DNA of 64,000 nucleotides, taken from positions 1-64,000 of the forward strand of contig NZ_LJCP01000014.1 in the NCBI RefSeq assembly GCF_001399755.1, in the 5' to 3' direction. The notes under the pieces were generated by a model. It saw only the letters and a list, made by a program, of their open reading frames with translations, made no database searches and was not told the origin of the DNA. The DNA is from Thiohalorhabdus denitrificans. GTDB taxonomy: Bacteria; Pseudomonadota; Gammaproteobacteria; Thiohalorhabdales; Thiohalorhabdaceae. Below are positions 9,371 to 18,054 of this stretch, piece after piece (the first letter of the stretch is position 1; each line of letters starts with the position of its first letter). Made by a program: the position numbers and the translations under genes.

Positions 9371-10804
9371 TCAGGCCCCGCCTTCCGCCCCGCCCTCGAG
9401 CTGGTACTTCTTGATCTTCCGCCAGAGGGTGGACTTGTTGATCCCCAGGATCTCGGCGGTCAGGGCCCGGTCCCCCTCCGTCTCGTGAAGGGTCTTCTTG
9501 ATGAAGTAGGCCTCCACCTCCTCAAGGCTCTGCGGGGGGATGTAGTCCAGCGCCTTGCCGGCCACCTCCCCGGGCTGCTGGAGCTCCGGGGGCAGCACGT
9601 CGGTGTCGATCTTCTCCCCCTCGGCGAGGATCACCATGCGCTGGACCAGGTTCTCCAGCTCGCGCACGTTGCCGGGCCAGTCGTAGCGCATGAGCGCGCC
9701 CAGCACCGGCGTGGTGACGCCCTTCAGGCTCTTGCCGTACTTCCGGGTGTACTTGTGGAGGAAGTATTGCGTCAGCAGGGGAATGTCGTCCCGCCGGTCC
9801 CGGAGCGGGGGCACGTCGATCTCGATGACCTTGAGGCGGTAGAACAGGTCCTCCCGGAAGTGGCCGGCCTCGATCAGCTCCGGGATGCCCCGATTGCTGG
9901 CGGCCAGCACGCGGACGTCGGTGGTCCGGGGCTGGGTGTCGCCCATGGCGTAGTAGGCCCCGTCCTGGAGGACCCGCAGGAGCTTGGCCTGCAGAGACAG
10001 GGAGGCGTTATTGATCTCGTCGAGAAAGATGGTCCCGCCGTTGGCCGCCTCGAACAGGCCCGGCTTGTCGCGATCGGCCCCGGTGAAGGCGCCCCGCCGG
10101 TAGCCGAACAGCTCGCTCTCGATGAGGTCCTCGGGGATGGCGGCGCAGTTCACAGCCACGAAGGCGTAATCGGCCCGCGGACTCTGTTTGTGGATCTGGC
10201 GCGCCACCAGCTCCTTGCCCGAGCCCGACTGCCCGCCGATGAGCACGCTGCAGTCGTAAGCGGCCGCGGCGTCCACCAGCCGCTGCACGGCCACCATCCC
10301 GGCGGACTGGCCGATCAGGGCCGAGCTGCCGAACAGCCGCTGCTCCGCCCGCAGCCGGCGGTTCTCCATGCTCAGGCGGTTGTGCTCCAGGGCCCGCTCC
10401 ACCGTGTGGTAGAGCTCGGCATTGTCGAAAGGCTTGCGGATGTAGTCGTAGGCGCCGCTCTTCAGGGCCTCCACGGCGGACTCCACCGTGCCGTACCCCG
10501 TGATCATCACCACCTGGACCGAGGAATCCTGCTGCTTGGCGAAGCGCAGCACGTCCAGGCCGTCCACCCGGGGCATCTTGAGGTCGGTGACCACCACCTC
10601 CACCCGGCTGCGCTCCAGGTAGTCCAGGGCCTCCTGGGAATCGGTGAGGCCGACCACCTCCGCCTCCAGCGGCTTCAGCACGCTGGCCACCAGCTCGCAC
10701 ATCTTGGGGTCGTCCTCGCACACGAGGACCCGCGGGAGGCGGTCGAGATCCTCCGGAGCCTCCTCGGTGCCCTCCCCGCTTTCCGGATCAATCGCTAGCT
10801 TCAT
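9371..10804 (-). CDS. NtrC-family sigma-54-dependent response regulator
   Basis: 477 residues. The receiver domain (25-140) has the acidic pair D31-D32, phosphoacceptor D74 in VVVTDLKMP and K124. The AAA+ domain has Walker A GGQSGSGK (190-197), the sigma-54 contact loop GAFTGA (238-243) and Walker B IFLDEI (259-264). The Fis-type helix-turn-helix near the end reads ALTAEILGINKSTLWRKIKKYQ, a C-terminal DNA-reading helix. The ATG at 10804 overlaps the end of the kinase gene by 17 bases; frames further upstream are only a shadow of the kinase. With the kinase it should activate sigma-54 promoters, three of which lie in this window. Confidence 0.93.
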   Translation of the reverse strand: MKLAIDPESGEGTEEAPEDLDRLPRVLVCEDDPKMCELVASVLKPLEAEVVGLTDSQEALDYLERSRVEVVVTDLKMPRVDGLDVLRFAKQQDSSVQVVMITGYGTVESAVEALKSGAYDYIRKPFDNAELYHTVERALEHNRLSMENRRLRAEQRLFGSSALIGQSAGMVAVQRLVDAAAAYDCSVLIGGQSGSGKELVARQIHKQSPRADYAFVAVNCAAIPEDLIESELFGYRRGAFTGADRDKPGLFEAANGGTIFLDEINNASLSLQAKLLRVLQDGAYYAMGDTQPRTTDVRVLAASNRGIPELIEAGHFREDLFYRLKVIEIDVPPLRDRRDDIPLLTQYFLHKYTRKYGKSLKGVTTPVLGALMRYDWPGNVRELENLVQRMVILAEGEKIDTDVLPPELQQPGEVAGKALDYIPPQSLEEVEAYFIKKTLHETEGDRALTAEILGINKSTLWRKIKKYQLEGGAEGGA

Positions 10805-12275
10805 GGGCCTTGGCCGAGGGTAGACGGAGGATGAACCGAGCGCCGTCGGCGTAGTCGGCGTCGTACATGATGTAGCCGCCCCGCTTGGAAAGCATGGCCT
10901 GGGATATGGCGAGCCCCAGGCCGCTCCCGGCACCCACATCCTTCGTGGTGAAGAAGGGGTCGAAGACGCGACTGCGGATCTCGGGTGGGATGCCCGGGCC
11001 GTTGTCCTCCACGCTGGCACCCACCATGCCGTTGGGCTCCTCCCAGGTCCGGATCCGCACCTGGGGGTTATCGACCCCCTTCAGGGCCTGGATGGCGTTG
11101 AGGATCAGGTTGGTGAAGACGATGTCGAGCTCGCCGCAGCCGCCCTCCACCTCCGGGATCCCGGGGTCCAGCTCGGTTTCCAGATCCACCTTGAACCGCT
11201 TCAGCCGACAGTTCAGGAAGGTGTCGTTGACCTCCCCGATCAGGGCGTTGAGGCCGCAGGTCTCGCCGACGCACTGGTCCTTGCGGGCGTAGTTGAGCAG
11301 GTCCTGGACGATGCGGGAGCACTGCTTGGCCTCCTCCACCACCACACCGGAGTAGTGGGCGAGGCGCTCCGGGTCGTCCAGGGACTCCTGCATCAGCTGG
11401 GAATAGCCGAGGATGTTGCCCAGGGGCGTGTTCAGCTCATGGGCCACCCCGGCCGCCAGCTGGCCCATGGCCACCAGCTTCTCCCGGGTGTACACGCTTT
11501 CCTGCAGGCGCTTGTACTCGGTGATGTCCTGGAGGGTGACCACCGCCGCCATGTCCGTGTCCTCCCGGGAGAGGAAGGACAGGTTGATGGAGACCGCGCG
11601 CGGCTCCTGACCGATGGTCAGGGCGATCTCCTGGTTGCGCACGGGGCGTTTGTAGAGGAAGGCGTCCCGCAGGATGCAGCGGTCCGCCTCGTTGAGGTCG
11701 AGAAGCTCGAACAGGTTCTGGCCGATCAGGGCCTCCGCCGGGCCCTCCATGATCTCCTCGGCCTGCTTGTTCACCGTGGTGATGACCAGGTTCTCGTCGA
11801 CGCTGATCAGCGCCCCCGGCAGGCTCTGCAGCAGGGCGTCGGTCTTGTTGCGCTCGGCGAGCACCTTGTTTTGGCATTCTTCTACATAGTTGAACGTCGA
11901 CCGCAAGTTCTCGATCATTCGGTTGTAGTCGCTGACCATCCTGGACATTCGAGGGTCGAGGTCCCCGAGGGTGCCCACCTCCACCGGCTGGAGGCAACCC
12001 TCCTTGGCCTCGGCGATTTTATCGTGAAGGGCCCGCAGCGCCTCGTCGCGGGCCTCCCGATGCACCTCGTCACTCCGCGTGCGTGAGGTAACGAGGATGG
12101 CGAGTCCCAGGACGGAAAGCAAGGAGGCCCCGGCGAGGCCATCCGCCCGGACCTCCGTCGCCGCCCATAGCCCTACTCCCAGGAGAAGCAGGACCCCCGC
12201 AGAAATGCGCCTGCGTGAATCGCCCTCCTGCCACCATGCGCGAAGCCCGGCGTACCGGGAGAAAAGCTCCTTCAT
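10788..12275 (-). CDS. Membrane PAS-domain sensor histidine kinase
   Basis: 495 residues. Two hydrophobic segments (about 25-40 and 45-63) anchor the protein with almost no periplasmic loop, so the signal may be sensed in the membrane or cytoplasm. A PAS domain spans about 145-258 (LLQSLPGALISVDENLVITTVN is its start). The dimerisation motif GVAHELNTPLGN carries H279, and the ATPase domain has NLILNAIQAL, DNGPGIP and GSGLGLA. The architecture is that of NtrB/HydH-like kinases that partner NtrC-type regulators. It sits directly between the porin and regulator genes and should be the cognate kinase. The stimulus is unknown. Confidence 0.9.
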   Translation of the reverse strand: MKELFSRYAGLRAWWQEGDSRRRISAGVLLLLGVGLWAATEVRADGLAGASLLSVLGLAILVTSRTRSDEVHREARDEALRALHDKIAEAKEGCLQPVEVGTLGDLDPRMSRMVSDYNRMIENLRSTFNYVEECQNKVLAERNKTDALLQSLPGALISVDENLVITTVNKQAEEIMEGPAEALIGQNLFELLDLNEADRCILRDAFLYKRPVRNQEIALTIGQEPRAVSINLSFLSREDTDMAAVVTLQDITEYKRLQESVYTREKLVAMGQLAAGVAHELNTPLGNILGYSQLMQESLDDPERLAHYSGVVVEEAKQCSRIVQDLLNYARKDQCVGETCGLNALIGEVNDTFLNCRLKRFKVDLETELDPGIPEVEGGCGELDIVFTNLILNAIQALKGVDNPQVRIRTWEEPNGMVGASVEDNGPGIPPEIRSRVFDPFFTTKDVGAGSGLGLAISQAMLSKRGGYIMYDADYADGARFILRLPSAKAHEASD

Positions 12276-12316
12276 GGCGCAATCCTGCCTGTTGTGGGGA
12301 CGTGCTGCCGCGGCCG

Positions 12317-13531
12317 CTAGAAAATCAGCTGCAGCCCGGCCGTGGCCTGGTCGTAGTCCTCCAGGGGCGGCACACCGTCCATGGGCTGATCGAAGTCCAC
12401 CATGGCGTACTCGAACGTGAACTTCAGTCTCTGTCCGTCAATGTAATAGTTGAATCCCGCACTGTTCCAGGTCTGGTCATAGAAGCCGGTGTCGACGTTG
12501 TAGTCGGAGTTCTCGTAGCGGTAGAAGAGCTGCAGCCGGCCGGGCCCCACCTTGCCGGGCACCAGGTAGCCCGCCTTGGCGTAGTAGGCATCCAGCTCGC
12601 TGGTGATGGGTAGCTCGTCGTCCGGGTTCATGTTGATGGCGTCACCCACGCTGTAATCCATGTAGGCACCGGATAGCGTGGGCGTGCCCCAGCTGAACGG
12701 GTACTCGAAGAAGATGTCCGCGGTCCAGGCGTCGTAGTCCTTGCTGTCCGACAGGTTCGGGGCATCGCCGTAGGCCACGTCCGCCTGGTAATCGTAGGAG
12801 GCACCGATGGTCAGGACCCGCTGGGTGCCCAGATAGGTGCCCCGGTACCCGTACTGGTACTCGGGATCGAGCAGGGACCAGTGGATCCGTCCGGTCACCC
12901 GAGGGGAATCCTGCACCACCTCGTCGGCCTCGCGCCCGTCGGCCACCATCACCCGGTACTGCACCTGGGCGTCGAGCAGGTTGCCCCACATGGCCACGCC
13001 CACGTCCCGGCTGCGCCCGAAGGGCGTGTAGGCGATGGTTTCCGCCCGGTCCAGGGTCAGGGGCTCCAGGCAGGCCTCGAGGTTCTCGCGGGTGAAGGTG
13101 TTCTTGAACTTACCGACGATGAAGCGCAACGGGTCGGAGAAGTCCATGGTGAGGTAGGCATCCCGGTAATAGATGGAGCGGCCGGTGCTCATCGTCTCGT
13201 CCCGGCCATCGGAGGTCGCCTCCAGCTGCGCGTAGAAGCCGATGTAATCGGACCACTGCCCCTTGAAGGTCAGCCGGTTGCGGCGCAGGAAGAAGTCCGT
13301 CTGCGAGCCGTTGTCAGTGGCCGAGGTGAAGTCCTGATACTGTGCCCAGAACTGGCCGGCGTAGTTGAAGGTTACGAAACCCTGCTCGCCGAAGTTCGCC
13401 GTCGGCCCCGCCTGGGCCGTTCCCAGGCCGGCCGCGAAGAGGAGTCCCCCCCAGCCGGCCCGTTTCAGGATCCCGCTTCCGCAATGCCCCCGCATGGGAG
13501 CGCCCCGCTCGGTCGTACGCTGTGAATGCAT
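12317..13531 (-). CDS. Outer-membrane porin, Porin_O_P-like
   Basis: 404 residues from the ATG at 13531, which has AAGGGGGA 6 bases upstream; an ATG two codons earlier is possible. A signal peptide ends near GLGTAQA. The mature protein shows alternating aromatic/polar beta strands (FVTFNYAGQFWAQYQDF, FLRRNRLTFKGQWSDYIGFYAQLE, LRFIVGKFKNTFTREN) and ends in an outer-membrane signature with terminal Phe (ATAGLQLIF). FLRRNRLTFKG and the GKFKN segment are like phosphate-selective-type porins. It follows a 3-haem cytochrome gene by 36 bases and precedes the kinase by 41, within one sigma-54-driven unit. It may form the outer-membrane pore of a conduit or oxyanion uptake system. Confidence 0.82.
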   Translation of the reverse strand: MHSQRTTERGAPMRGHCGSGILKRAGWGGLLFAAGLGTAQAGPTANFGEQGFVTFNYAGQFWAQYQDFTSATDNGSQTDFFLRRNRLTFKGQWSDYIGFYAQLEATSDGRDETMSTGRSIYYRDAYLTMDFSDPLRFIVGKFKNTFTRENLEACLEPLTLDRAETIAYTPFGRSRDVGVAMWGNLLDAQVQYRVMVADGREADEVVQDSPRVTGRIHWSLLDPEYQYGYRGTYLGTQRVLTIGASYDYQADVAYGDAPNLSDSKDYDAWTADIFFEYPFSWGTPTLSGAYMDYSVGDAINMNPDDELPITSELDAYYAKAGYLVPGKVGPGRLQLFYRYENSDYNVDTGFYDQTWNSAGFNYYIDGQRLKFTFEYAMVDFDQPMDGVPPLEDYDQATAGLQLIF

Positions 13532-13567
13532 TTGCATTCCCCCTTCCGTTCCTGGCAATTCCGCCCG

Positions 13568-14086
13568 TTAGTCGTCCACCGCCTTATAGGTCTCCAGCAA
13601 GCCGTCCACCTCGCCGCCCTCGTGGCACTCGGCGCAAGCGGTCTCCGGATGCTCACGCGGGTCCGGGAGCATTTCTTTGTGGGCGATGCCCTTGACCATC
13701 AGCCGTTGGTTGCCCTGGTGGCAGCCGTCGCAGGAGTGGTTCACCTCCATGTGATCGGGGTGCCAGGGATCCGACTCGGCATCCATGGCCGGAGCAGGAC
13801 CCCGCCGGCCCTCGTTGTGGCACTTGAAGCAGGAGGTGGCGCCCAGGCCGCAGGCGTTGGCCACGTTGACGGGCGCCTGCTCCAGGACGCCGTGGTGGAT
13901 GGAGGACAGGACCCGATCCCCCCAGCCCTGCTCCGCCCGTTCCGTGGCGGCGAGCTCATCGAGGGCAGCCTCTTCCCGGTTCTGTTCCACGCCCGACAAG
14001 CTCAGCGCCGTGACCGCCGCCACCACGGCCAGCGCACCGCTGGTCACGCCCAGCCGACTCGTTGCAGCACGAAGCAAACGTTTCAT
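13568..14086 (-). CDS. Tri-haem c-type cytochrome, periplasmic
   Basis: 172 residues with an N-terminal signal anchor or signal peptide (about 10-32, AALSLSG-like end). Three CxxCH haem sites are seen: CFKCH (86-90), CDGCH (119-123) and CAECH (151-155). Several other histidines (IHH, HPDH, NH) could serve as distal ligands, and an extra Cys79 precedes the first site. The protein should be an exported electron carrier matured by the cytochrome c system. It lies between the small lipoprotein and porin genes in the sigma-54 unit, so it probably hands electrons to or from the outer-membrane components. Its exact family was not recognised. Confidence 0.85.
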   Translation of the reverse strand: MKRLLRAATSRLGVTSGALAVVAAVTALSLSGVEQNREEAALDELAATERAEQGWGDRVLSSIHHGVLEQAPVNVANACGLGATSCFKCHNEGRRGPAPAMDAESDPWHPDHMEVNHSCDGCHQGNQRLMVKGIAHKEMLPDPREHPETACAECHEGGEVDGLLETYKAVDD

Positions 14087-14127
14087 GGACGACCCCCTTC
14101 CCTTGGGTTTTCCCGTTTCCGTTGGGA

Positions 14128-14322
14128 CTACTCTTCGCCGGACCGCTCGGCTTCCTGGACCTCGGCCTCGCTAAGGCCCGAGTTGCACATGCAGGGCGGC
14201 CCCTGGCCCTTGTAGCGCAGCCCCTCTTCCGCCGAGGCACCTTCCGGCCCCCCGTTGGCCGCGCATCCGGCCAGGAGGGCCAGGGGCAGCATCGTCACAG
14301 CCAAGATCCGCAGCCCCGCCAT
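14128..14322 (-). CDS. Small lipoprotein with CMCNSG motif
   Basis: 64 residues from the ATG at 14322 (AGGCGGAA upstream). A short hydrophobic signal ends in the lipobox LLAGC, then a Gly/Glu-rich stretch and a PPCMCNSGLSEAEV motif. The two close cysteines could bind a metal, form a disulfide or carry a persulfide; this is conjecture. It is the first gene after the sigma-54 promoter at 14366-14381 and precedes the cytochrome and porin genes, suggesting a lipoprotein partner of the outer-membrane complex. I do not recognise a named family. Confidence 0.65.
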   Translation of the reverse strand: MAGLRILAVTMLPLALLAGCAANGGPEGASAEEGLRYKGQGPPCMCNSGLSEAEVQEAERSGEE

Positions 14323-14365
14323 TTCCGCCTCCGCCGTGCAGTCCCGCCTGTTTGTCCCCCTAGAA

Positions 14366-14381
14366 AGCACCTTCCGTGCCA
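14366..14381 (-). promoter_or_regulatory. Sigma-54 promoter of the lipoprotein-cytochrome-porin operon
   Basis: Minus-strand TGGCACGGAAGGTGCT matches the -24/-12 consensus TGGCACG-N4-TTGCW at every position except one T, with the invariant GG and GC correctly spaced. Transcription would start near 14354, about 30 bases before the small lipoprotein ATG. Confidence 0.85.
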
Positions 14382-14432
14382 ATGGCAATTTTTATTTAAA
14401 AACAGAAACATAAAATTGTTCGCGACAAACAG

Positions 14433-14485
14433 GTCCATTGCACAAGGCCACAGCCCCCGGGCCCGGACGTTTTTTGCAATGGGAC
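14433..14485 (-). promoter_or_regulatory. Candidate enhancer pair for the NtrC-type regulator
   Basis: An inverted pair GTCCATTGCA (14433-14442) and TGCAATGGGAC (14475-14485) lies upstream of the sigma-54 promoter. The near site is centred 58 bases from the -24 end and the two centres are 39 bases apart. An A/T-rich stretch (14388-14418), suited to bending, separates the pair from the promoter. Equivalent pairs precede the other two sigma-54 promoters. Confidence 0.6.
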
Positions 14486-14894
14486 AGGACAGGTCGAGCT
14501 GGAAAGGACCAAGGGGAAAGGGGAATGGATGGTAAGGGAGGGGAAAAACCGGCGCCGCCAGGGATCCACCACGAGTCCCCAATGCGGCAGCCCACCGTTG
14601 GAGCCTGCATAGAAGCCCACTTTAGTGGGCGAAACAGGGGGAGCCCATCATGGCCACCGTGCGAAACCGGCCATTCGCCCGGTAAAGCGGGCTTCTACGG
14701 GAGGGTAGCCGTAGCCGTGCAATGAACGACCGCCCCCGTAGTGTCCTGTCACAGCAATTCGTACCCAAAATGGACTCCCCGGGATGCGGGGTAAGCCCGA
14801 AAGGCGACTGAAGGGATGCCCGCAGGGCCGGGCCCCTTGGAGCCTGGAGGGCTTGCCCCGCGTCCCGGGTCCAGCCCAAAGAGCCCGACCAGCT
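14486..14894. other. Gene-poor intergenic region with inverted repeat pair
   Basis: No supported gene lies between the sigma-54 control region and the 5-haem cytochrome stop. It contains two copies of a second repeat class: TAGAAGCCCACTTTAGTGGGCGA near 14610-14632 and an inverted copy TCGCCCGGTAAAGCGGGCTTCTA at 14675-14697. Each is a small hairpin with a GTGGGC or GCGGGC stem. Confidence 0.6.
14610..14697. repeat. Second-class hairpin repeat pair (AAGCCCACTTTAGTGGGC)
   Basis: Two facing units related to TAGAAGCCCGCTTTAGCGGGCGA, 43 bases apart. Similar units occur at 18142-18235. They differ from the GTAGGAGCGGC...CCGCGAC class but share the GTAG(G/A)AGC lead, so they may be another REP subfamily. 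Confidence 0.65.
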
Positions 14895-16133
14895 TCAGCC
14901 CTCCCCGTCCAGCGCCACCCGCTCGCTCAACGCCCGGAAGCGGGTGGCCACCGCCTCCTTCAGGGCCTGCTCCAAGGTACGCACCGTCTCCGCGCTCATC
15001 TTGTCCGCTTGCTGGAACATGTAGCGGAACAGGCGCTCGTAATGCTCCTGGGGCGCCACGTCCAGGTGCAGGGCCACCCGCCAGCCCGCCGCCTGATCCG
15101 GGAGACGGGCCTCCGATTGCAAACGCACGGCCTCGCCCGGGGACAGCCGGGTATCGTAGAGCTCCTCCGTCATCTCCACGTCCGCCCCCCAGCCGATCAC
15201 CGCCCGGTCCAGCTCCTCCCGGACCTTTCCCTGGCCGTCCTCCAGCACCAGGCGGGCGTACACCTTGGGGGTCAGATAGGTGGGGAACTTGTGGCCGGCC
15301 CCTGTGTTGGCCACCTCCCCGGCAACGCGGTACGCCCCTTCCCCCGCAGGCTCGGCGTCCAATTCCACCGTGACGGCCTCCCGTACCATCCCGGGGTCGT
15401 GGATCCCCTTCCACCGATGCTTCTGGCCCGGCATGTGGCAGGACTGGCAGGTCACCCCCTCCTCGGCGTAGCGGCTGGCCCGCCACTCCTCGTAGGTGTT
15501 CTCCCGCAGTTTGCCGTTCAGCTTGGGGCCGTCCTCGGGGAACTGGTGGCACTCGGCGCAGAAGCGGCTGGAGCGGTAGGCCTCGGTGGCCACGAAGCCG
15601 TCGTGCGGGGCGCGCTCGGCGGGCAGGGGATCCTCGGCTGGCGGGCCGAAGCGCTTGTGGCCGCGCACGTGGCAGGCGGCGCACACCAGCCCCTCGCGGT
15701 GCAGATCGGCGGGGACATGCTCCGGCGGCGCCCCGCCGGTGTCCTCCCAGCCCAGGTCCCGCCCCATCAGGGCGAGCTGCTCGGCCATGGGGGCGTGGCA
15801 GCGGGCGCACTCCTTCACCTGCTCGGGGCTCTTGACCCGGAACTGCCACCAGATCCCGGCGCCCATGGCCTGGCTATGCAGGCTGGCGTCCCATTCCGCG
15901 AAGCGGTCTGGATGGCAGGAGCGGCACGCGCCGGGGTCCAGGGAGGCCTCCAAAGGCGTGAAGCCCTCGGGCGGCTGCCCCTGGGCGGGGATGGGATGGG
16001 TCCAGAAGCGGTCCAGGAAGGCAGCGGTAGCTTTCTCCTCCGCCGCGCCCGGCTGCAGGGCCCACCAGGCCAGGGACCCGCCCGCCACGGCCACGACCAA
16101 AATCCCCAGCATCGCGAATCCACGCCCGCCCAT
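14895..16133 (-). CDS. Penta-haem c-type cytochrome, membrane-anchored (c554-like)
   Basis: 412 residues from the ATG at 16133, with AAAGGAG upstream; a longer frame to 16181 lacks support. One N-terminal membrane segment (about 7-26) is followed by five CxxCH sites: CRSCH (70-74), CARCH (109-113), CAACH (151-155), CAECH (192-196) and CQSCH (229-233). The last 170 residues lack haem sites and look beta-rich. Cytochrome c554-like proteins have the same haem-dense N-terminal half. The gene stands alone between a terminator upstream and the lipoprotein operon downstream; no sigma-54 element was found for it. It may relay electrons between membrane and periplasm for the neighbouring porin/cytochrome set. 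Confidence 0.83.
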   Translation of the reverse strand: MGGRGFAMLGILVVAVAGGSLAWWALQPGAAEEKATAAFLDRFWTHPIPAQGQPPEGFTPLEASLDPGACRSCHPDRFAEWDASLHSQAMGAGIWWQFRVKSPEQVKECARCHAPMAEQLALMGRDLGWEDTGGAPPEHVPADLHREGLVCAACHVRGHKRFGPPAEDPLPAERAPHDGFVATEAYRSSRFCAECHQFPEDGPKLNGKLRENTYEEWRASRYAEEGVTCQSCHMPGQKHRWKGIHDPGMVREAVTVELDAEPAGEGAYRVAGEVANTGAGHKFPTYLTPKVYARLVLEDGQGKVREELDRAVIGWGADVEMTEELYDTRLSPGEAVRLQSEARLPDQAAGWRVALHLDVAPQEHYERLFRYMFQQADKMSAETVRTLEQALKEAVATRFRALSERVALDGEG

Positions 16134-16271
16134 GGCGGCTCCTTTCTCTGCCGTTGCCCCCTCATAGCAAAGAGGGCACAACCCGAAAACCTACAATGCG
16201 CCCTGCCCGCCCCACGGCACCCTATCACCCACCAACAAGACCGGAAGTGAGGTCACCCTACCTGAGGAAGC

Positions 16272-16345
16272 CGTGGGAGGGGTCCGCGACCCCGACCCGT
16301 TACCTGGGCCCACAGCCCGTCGCGGTCCCGGACCGCTCCCACAGG
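16272..16345. repeat. REP-like pair
   Basis: Two facing units, CGTGGGAGGGGTCCGCGACCCCGACC (16272-16297) and an inverted GTCGCGGTCCCGGACCGCTCCCACAG-type copy (16318-16345), lie between the cytochrome gene and the rhodanese terminator. Confidence 0.7.
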
Positions 16346-16365
16346 CCTCGTTTCAGCCAACCAGC

Positions 16366-16399
16366 AAAAGAGCCCCGGCCACCGCAGTGGCCGGGGCTC
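16366..16399 (-). terminator. Rho-independent terminator of the rhodanese gene
   Basis: Minus-strand stem AGCCCCGGCCAC with its exact complement, a 4-base loop and a TTTT run, 25 bases after the rhodanese stop. It isolates this gene from the downstream cytochrome gene. Confidence 0.88.
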
Positions 16400-16423
16400 C
16401 GCTTGCCGCGGGAGGAAGAACGC

Positions 16424-17917
16424 TCAGCCGCAGCCCTGCTCGGGGACGGCCACGTCGCCGTCATCGCCGCCCGAGGACCCACCGGAATCATCCGCGTCCG
16501 GATCGTAGTTGATCCAGCGGCTGGCCTCGGGGATGTCCGCCCGCCAGGGGGAGTCCGACGCTAGGTTGTAGGTGCCTTCCTTGTTCTGGTGGTAGGCCAT
16601 TTTGCCCCACTGCATCCAGGCGCCGTCGTAGAAGCGGGTGGGCTTGCCCAGCACCACACCGCTGGCAATGCCGGTGATCATGGCGCGGTAGGTAGTCACA
16701 CAGTAGGTGATCACCGTCTGGCCGTCCTCGTAGCCCAGGCCGTCCAGCTTGGATTGCAGGGCGGGCTTGCTCAGATACCGGTAGCCCTCATCAGCCACCA
16801 GCAGCTCGCCGTAGGGCAGGTTCTCCGCGGTACGCACGTGGCCCTCGAAGGCGTAGCCGCGACCCTGGTTCTCCAGGCCGTAGTACTCCTCGGCGGAGCG
16901 GGCGTCCCAGAGGAGATAGCCGCCGGAAGGCACGCCCTCGCTCTCAGCCACCATCTTCAGCAGTCCCTCGTAGCTGATCATGAGGTCCATGTTGGCTTCG
17001 GGGAGATCCGCAGCTGGGGTTGGTGCAGTAGCCACTGAACCATCAGCAATGGAGGGGTTGTAATGGCCGGTAACCACGGTGGATGGATCCGTATTTTCCT
17101 GAACGCTGGATAGGTCTCCCTGGCTGGCGTGGTATTGAGCCCCACCGTTCAGCATGGCCAGATTCTCGGCCGGTGCCCCCCAGTAGCGCAGCGCATACCA
17201 GACACGACCCATCTGCATATTGGCGAAACCGCCGCCCTTGCCCATGGCCACCACCACCATGTCACTGGTGGGATCGATATTGTACTTGGCCATGAAGTTA
17301 TTGATGCCGGACTCGCTGGGGACCATGGCCACGGAGTCCATGACCCCGTTGTTCCGGTTCTCCCGCACATCCATGTGGCTCACCACATAGGTGCGGACGT
17401 TGTTTCCGTCTCCATTACCGGTGTTCTGCTGGAAGTAGGTCCCGCCGCCGGTCCAATTGCCGTCGTCGTCGTAGTTTCCGCCATCGGCCACCTCCAGGAT
17501 CACCAAATCGCCGCTGAAGCCGGAGGGCTTATTTCCCGCCGGCCAGTCGTTCATCCAGGCTTCCAGGGTCCCCGCCGTGATCAACCCGTTGGTGTTGTTG
17601 CTGTAGTCGGCATCCGACTCCTGAGCGATGTCCGCCGGGGACTGCAGCGACGGCGAGCCGCTCTTCGCCGCAAAGTCCGTGTCCGGGATCACGGAGGCAC
17701 TCTCGGCGTAGGAGTCCACCCCCGTGGGCCGATCCACCGTGGACGGGTCGTTGTAGTTCACCGGGTCCGAGGTCCCGTTCATGTACTCGGTGACGGTCTT
17801 GTTGTCCGCTTCGTCGCCGCAGCCGCTCAGGGCGAGGACGCCCGCCACCGTCAGTGCGCCCGCCCGTGCTCCGGTTCCGAAGAACCGGCGAATGGCCGGA
17901 TTGGTGTGTGAAGCCAT
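16424..17917 (-). CDS. Rhodanese-domain lipoprotein, two-domain
   Basis: 497 residues. The lipobox LALSGC places the lipidated cysteine at residue 33. After a Ser/Asn/Asp-rich region, two rhodanese-like domains follow: the first (about 105-260) has DLVILEVADGG and TSDMVVVAMGKGG but no clear active-site Cys; the second (about 310-480) has YLLWDARSAEEYYG, HVRTAENLPYGEL and the loop TYCVTTYRAM with Cys406 as the likely sulfur-carrying residue. The C terminus is Asp/Ser/Gly-rich. Extracytoplasmic rhodanese lipoproteins occur in polysulfide metabolism and as ExtH of the Geobacter extHIJKL cluster. It has its own sigma-54 promoter and terminator. Substrate undecided. Confidence 0.83.
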   Translation of the reverse strand: MASHTNPAIRRFFGTGARAGALTVAGVLALSGCGDEADNKTVTEYMNGTSDPVNYNDPSTVDRPTGVDSYAESASVIPDTDFAAKSGSPSLQSPADIAQESDADYSNNTNGLITAGTLEAWMNDWPAGNKPSGFSGDLVILEVADGGNYDDDGNWTGGGTYFQQNTGNGDGNNVRTYVVSHMDVRENRNNGVMDSVAMVPSESGINNFMAKYNIDPTSDMVVVAMGKGGGFANMQMGRVWYALRYWGAPAENLAMLNGGAQYHASQGDLSSVQENTDPSTVVTGHYNPSIADGSVATAPTPAADLPEANMDLMISYEGLLKMVAESEGVPSGGYLLWDARSAEEYYGLENQGRGYAFEGHVRTAENLPYGELLVADEGYRYLSKPALQSKLDGLGYEDGQTVITYCVTTYRAMITGIASGVVLGKPTRFYDGAWMQWGKMAYHQNKEGTYNLASDSPWRADIPEASRWINYDPDADDSGGSSGGDDGDVAVPEQGCG

Positions 17918-17983
17918 CGCGTTTCCCCCTCATGGCTTGTCGGTTTCCGGGCCGAGGATTGAAGTTGTGCCCGTCCACCTCTT

Positions 17984-17999
17984 TGCAGGGGGCGTGCCA
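17984..17999 (-). promoter_or_regulatory. Sigma-54 promoter of the rhodanese gene
   Basis: Minus-strand TGGCACGCCCCCTGCA fits TGGCACG-N4-TTGCW except for one base in the -12 lead. The GG and GC are at the required spacing. It lies 67 bases upstream of the ATG. Confidence 0.85.
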
Positions 18000-18054
18000 A
18001 ACACAAAAACCCCAAAAATTCAGAACACTAAAAAGATTCCCCCGTAGGGGCCCG

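Noticed and set aside
14389-14610. Short minus-strand frames near the sigma-54 control region
   Set aside because: Frames 14295-14620 have no ribosome site and overlap the promoter and enhancer pair; read as regulatory DNA.
16134-16200. Sigma-54 element before the 5-haem cytochrome
   Set aside because: GTGCCCTCTTTGC lacks the invariant GG at the right distance from the GC.
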